Origin: Brugia malayi
Taxonomy: Eukaryota; Nematoda; Chromadorea; Rhabditida; Onchocercidae
Length of the DNA: 32,854 bases
Assembly (NCBI RefSeq): GCF_000002995.4
Contig: NW_025062334.1
Span: forward strand, 1-32,854
Direction of reading: 5' to 3'
The notes under the pieces were generated by a model. The model saw only the letters and a list, made by a program, of their open reading frames with translations. It did no database searches and was not told where the DNA came from. Shown piece after piece: positions 30,164 through 32,854 of the stretch; the stretch's first letter is position 1; every line of letters starts with the position of its first letter. The position numbers and the translations under genes were made by a program.

Positions 30164-30312
30164 CTTTGAGCGAAACGCTTAGAAAGCGTGCCACAAGCTG
30201 GTTTGATCAGACTTTAGTAACTAGGACCTGGACGATCCCATTTTCTCTTTTCGATTTTTGGATCTGTAGGTGACATTCTGCTAACGAACAACCATACTGA
30301 ACGGCAAACACT
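30164..30312 (+). other. Unassigned; rest of an unknown frame then junction sequence
   Basis: The unknown frame continues to about 30222. From there to the tRNA remnant nothing is recognisable. Confidence 0.3.
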
Positions 30313-30374
30313 GGGATCGAACCGCTGACCTTCTGCGTGCAAAACAGATGTTCTACCAGCTGAGCTATACCCCC
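30313..30374 (-). pseudogene. tRNA-Ala(TGC) remnant, 3' end replaced
   Basis: On the minus strand the sequence starts GGGGGTATAGCTCAGCTGGT (acceptor and D arm). It has an anticodon arm with stem TCTGT/GCAGA around loop TTTGCAC (anticodon TGC) and a T arm GGTTCGATCC. After ATCCC the match ends: the T-stem partner and the acceptor 3' strand are replaced, leaving only two pairs of the T stem. The RNA could not fold correctly. This is a bacterial-type tRNA-Ala, common in Wolbachia. Confidence 0.88.
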
Positions 30375-30481
30375 ACTTAAAGAATAAACTAACCAGAGCT
30401 AAAGCACAAGAAGTATTCGTTGTGATGCAGATAAGCTAACACTTTTCCATCTTTTAACACTACAGGTAAAGAATAAAAAAC
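30375..30481 (-). other. Unassigned protein-like fragment
   Basis: The minus strand at about 30415-30480 reads 'VFYSLPVVLKDGKVLAYLHH', open. It resembles the C-terminal strand pattern of some tRNA-modifying enzymes, but the evidence is too thin to name one. Confidence 0.3.
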
Positions 30482-30544
30482 TTCAGGGGAGTGATAACTG
30501 AAGTTGAAGCATATATAGGAATGGATGACCCAGCTTGTCATGCA
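30482..30544 (+). pseudogene. 3-methyladenine DNA glycosylase (AAG/MPG family), fragment
   Basis: The frame reads 'FRGVITEVEAYIGMDDPACH', then Ala. This is the active-site strand of the AAG family ('G.I.E.EAY.G..D.A.H') with the catalytic Glu in EVEAY. The enzyme removes alkylated purines. About 21 of about 190 codons remain, cut on both sides. It is the third DNA-repair family in the block with uvrA and uvrB, but the pieces are too many and mixed to read that as selection. Confidence 0.85.
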
Positions 30545-30577
30545 GGCGATTTTTGGCTTATCGTCAATCCAAACTGG

Positions 30578-30646
30578 TACCTTTGTATCTGCATTTGAAC
30601 AGCGAGTTAAAAACTTCGATTTACCTGCATTTGGCATACCACACAT
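30578..30646 (-). pseudogene. obg: GTPase Obg (obgE), G-domain fragment on the opposite strand
   Basis: The minus strand reads 'GMPNAGKSKFLTRCSNADTK', then Val. This is the G1 P-loop of Obg-type GTPases ('G.PNAGKSTFL......K..DYPFTT'). The Thr/Ser after GKS is Lys here. YchF-like GTPases share part of this motif, but the following 'CSNADTKV' favours Obg. The piece does not overlap the N-terminal Obg piece at 29702-29779 and points the other way. Confidence 0.65.
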
Positions 30647-30815
30647 TCAATATTCACGAATTTACTTTAGAATTAGAAGTTTTAGGTTTATTCATATGTT
30701 ACTTATTACTGCTTTAATTTGCTGATACTGTCTCTCAAACCGTTGGGCTGAATGGACGGATGTGAATATAATGATTATTAATATATAAAAGTCATAGCGA
30801 ACAGACTTGAAGCGG
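30647..30815. other. Right edge of nuwt block II, unassigned
   Basis: AT-rich, without a supported frame. Host repeat begins at 30816, directly after GAAGCGG. Confidence 0.4.
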
Positions 30816-31530
30816 GCCCTAACCTCATCACTGAAAGCGAACAAAGTGTCTGCCCACCCGTTCGCTCCTCACACGCACACACCCCAACACTGAACCCCCA
30901 ATTCACCCAGTCGATTATCACTGTACTCTCCTAGGCCTATACAGTCTTTTCTAAAAAACACAGGACTTCCTTTGTCCTTGTGCGCACATATATATAGCCA
31001 CATCCTCGTCATCAGGTCATTCGTGGAGCAATCGGGTCTGTCGAGCGTTCGGACGTTTGTTTTACTACTCTCCCATAATTCTTTTCATATTGCGTTTTAG
31101 GGGAAAGTTTTTTTCTCTTTTTTAAGTTATACTTTTTCTTTTGGTTAAATTGTTATTATATTTTTAAGACACTTTTAAGTCATCTTTTCAAGTAAATTAC
31201 TCTTAAAGCGTAAGGTCATCGAAGTTGGATTTGGTTGAGAAATGCATGAATGTAGATGTACTAAAATTTGAATTTCGTTATATCTTAAATTCGGCTTCAC
31301 TTTTTTTCTAATTTTCTATTAGCTAATTGAATGTTTCTTGGGACGGTTTTTGGCCAATTTCTATTTTTGTTGTATTGCTGCAGCTTATCGTTGTCGTGAA
31401 GAAAATCATTTATTGCAGAATTCGTTGGCGATAACCTAGTAACTTACTTAGTGTTGTTGGCAATGTTGGCGAACTTTATTGGCAATTAGATCATCAAGGA
31501 AGATCTCGAAAAGAAGGAGGTTAGTCCATT
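30816..31530 (+). repeat. Host interspersed repeat, promoter-bearing copy B
   Basis: It begins with the 44-bp sequence shared with 25895-25938. It then parallels the copy at 31800-32330: CACCCAGTCGATT, CTATACAGTC, GGACTTCCTTTGTCC, GCCACATCCTCGTCATC, TCATTCGTG, GTCGAGCG, TTCGTTGGCGA, and an AAGGAGG/TTAG splice-donor-like end. Relative to the other copy it has about 270 extra bases at roughly 31100-31370. The order (upstream repeats, core promoter, short transcribed leader, splice donor) suggests an LTR or similar retroelement promoter region or a duplicated gene promoter. Confidence 0.7.
30989..31023 (+). promoter_or_regulatory. Core promoter: TATA box and initiator in copy B
   Basis: TATATATA at 30989-30996 is followed by TCATTCG at 31017-31023. 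The initiator A is 30 bases downstream of the first T, the standard spacing for an RNA polymerase II TATA/Inr promoter. The paralogous copy keeps TCATTCG (32073-32079) but has lost the TATA to ATATCG. Confidence 0.55.
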
Positions 31531-31758
31531 TTTCATCTTTATGTTTAGCCTTTTTCCTTAGCTTTTTATTTTATGGTTTTCTGTACTTTTTTTATTATCT
31601 TTAGCTTGCATTTATGAATGAAATGTGTTGTCATTCCGCCTGTGTATGGTATTGTTCTTTGGACGGACGGGGTTAATTAGTATTGATGACGGATGAGCTT
31701 GATTAGCAGCTTTTCTTTTTAAGTAGTTTTACTTATACATGTATGTGTATTTTGTAGT
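31531..31758. other. AT-rich sequence between repeat copies, intron-like
   Basis: T-rich with no frame. It starts right after the donor-like site of copy B and ends at the opening GATGAAG of copy A. Confidence 0.4.
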
Positions 31759-32330
31759 GATGAAGGGGATGTGTGTGCCCAGCCACTCTGTGCGCCCACC
31801 GGCCCGCTTTTGCCCTTTTCGGTATACCCTCATTGAGGGCGAACGGAGTGCCTGTACAGTACGGTTTCTTTTGATGTCACAACCCCAACTCACCCAATCG
31901 ATTGGTTCTATACTCCCTTAGGGTCTATACAGTCCTTTTAAAAAATGACCCGCGCCCTCCTGTACATTTCCCTCTTAACCTTATTGGGACAAAGGACTTC
32001 TTTGTCCATGTGTGCACACAGACAAAGGCGCAGACGGGGTGGCACACATATCGCCACATCCTCATCATTTAGTCATTCGTGAGCAGTCGGACGTGTCGAG
32101 CGGTTGGAGATTTATTTTATTACTTCCTAGTAGCTTCTTTCAAGTGGGTTTTTGTGAGTTTCGTTGGCGAAAACTTGATGACTTTTTCAGTGTTGCTGGA
32201 GATGTTTCGCCTTGTTCGACGTCATGGCGATGTTGATATTGTGGTATTGGTACATTGTGATGGACCCCTTCGATTGGCAAATAGATCAACAAGCAAGTTC
32301 TAGAAAGGAACGAACACCAGGTGAGTCAGT
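31759..32330 (+). repeat. Host interspersed repeat, copy A
   Basis: It opens GATGAAGGGGATGTGTG as at 25671-25690, contains CATTGAGGGCGAACGGAGTG and TACAGTACGGTTTCTTTT (compare 25800-25845), then the same leader landmarks as copy B. It ends in a textbook splice donor, CAG then GTGAGT, at 32318-32326. The short open frames inside are not conserved between copies, so I do not call a protein. Confidence 0.72.
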
Positions 32331-32569
32331 TTTTCATTTTTGTATTAAGTTTTCAGTTATTTTCTTGTACTTAGCAATTAAACTGAGATGTTTTAGATAT
32401 GTTTTGTGTCGTAAATGATTAGTATTTTTTGTTAGGTTTTTAATTTTATGGTTTTCTATATTTTTGTTGCCATATTTTTGTGATTGTAATGTTTTTTCTA
32501 GTATTTTCTATGATTTTACTTGTGCCAAATTAGCGACACCATGTCTCGAAGGAATAGATAGGTCTCAGA
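32331..32569. other. T-rich, intron-like sequence
   Basis: It follows the splice donor of copy A. No frame or repeat is evident. Confidence 0.4.
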
Positions 32570-32854
32570 AATGTGAGAGGAGGGATGCGTGTGGTACGGG
32601 AGACGACGGATAGGCATTGGGAGGTGAATACAGACAGGGGCGGGTCTAGGAATACGGGGAGGGTGACGCTTACTCCAATAAGGTGAGGAAAATGGACGGA
32701 CATTGGAAAGGGGAGGCGGGTGAAGGCATGCGGGCGTTTCTCAGGGGAGCAGGGATGCGTAAGATACGGAAGATGGGCGGACATTGGAAAGTACAGGGCG
32801 GGTCTAGGAGTGCAGACGGGGTGACGCTTACTCCGCTTACACTAATGGAATTTT
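32570..32854 (+). repeat. GC-rich tandem repeat, period about 160-170 bp
   Basis: AGGGATGCGT recurs at 32581 and 32751, GGACATTGGAAAG at 32698 and 32780, GGGCGGGTCTAGGA at 32639 and 32797, and GGTGACGCTTACTCC twice. At least one and a half units are present and the array runs off the window. Its base composition contrasts sharply with the rest of the window. Confidence 0.8.

Noticed and set aside
31739..32418. Host genes in the repeat copies (several 60-74-codon frames)
   Set aside because: The frames overlap each other in different phases and are not preserved between paralogous copies, so they are probably untranslated leader or promoter sequence.

Overview
The window looks like nuclear DNA of a nematode, most plausibly a filarial worm, carrying two blocks of dead Wolbachia DNA (nuclear Wolbachia transfers, nuwts). 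Three things support this. There are at least twenty short, recognisable alphaproteobacterial/Wolbachia gene pieces, nearly all truncated and many frameshifted. They are embedded in very AT-rich tandem satellite DNA. Inside that satellite are interstitial runs of TTAGGC, the nematode telomere unit. I see no intact protein-coding gene of any kind. Species cannot be fixed from sequence alone, and a chimeric assembly cannot be excluded without reads.

Layout. 1-4335: nuwt block I, with pieces of rpsE, rplO, a HIT-family protein, nuoA, mutS (two pieces in opposite orientation), nth and ubiE. 4336-5830: unassigned sequence with a 27-T run. 5831-18260: satellite family I, monomer about 340 bp, starting in minus orientation and flipping to plus near 6891 through a long inverted repeat. 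It contains a 5.16-kb head-to-tail duplication (7613-12772 and 12773 to about 17790) and six TTAGGC islands. 18261-22660: AT-rich, apparently gene-free. 22670-25390: a 22-bp minisatellite, then satellite family II, a diverged relative of family I with five-monomer higher-order periodicity. 25671-25960: GC-richer host repeat. 25964 to about 30780: nuwt block II, with pieces of argS, pepA, a polysaccharide deacetylase, a BamB-like propeller, purB (two pieces), uvrA, secA, metG, uvrB, glyA, tilS, fusA, obg (two pieces), tRNA-Ala, a 3-methyladenine glycosylase, and a Wolbachia palindromic repeat. 30816-32330: two further copies of the host repeat, with a TATA/initiator core promoter in one and splice-donor-like sites in both. 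32570-32854: a GC-rich tandem repeat.

The bacterial pieces do not work together. They come from unrelated operons (ribosome, respiration, DNA repair, tRNA charging, translation) and are joined in random order and orientation, usually 50-400 bp each. The most notable structural points are: three genes (mutS, purB, obg) each present as two non-overlapping pieces in opposite orientation; uneven decay among pieces; a host repeat with a shared 44-bp sequence bracketing block II; and TTAGGC islands carried inside satellite monomers. I found no convincing new biochemical system. The interest is in genome architecture and endosymbiont-to-host transfer.
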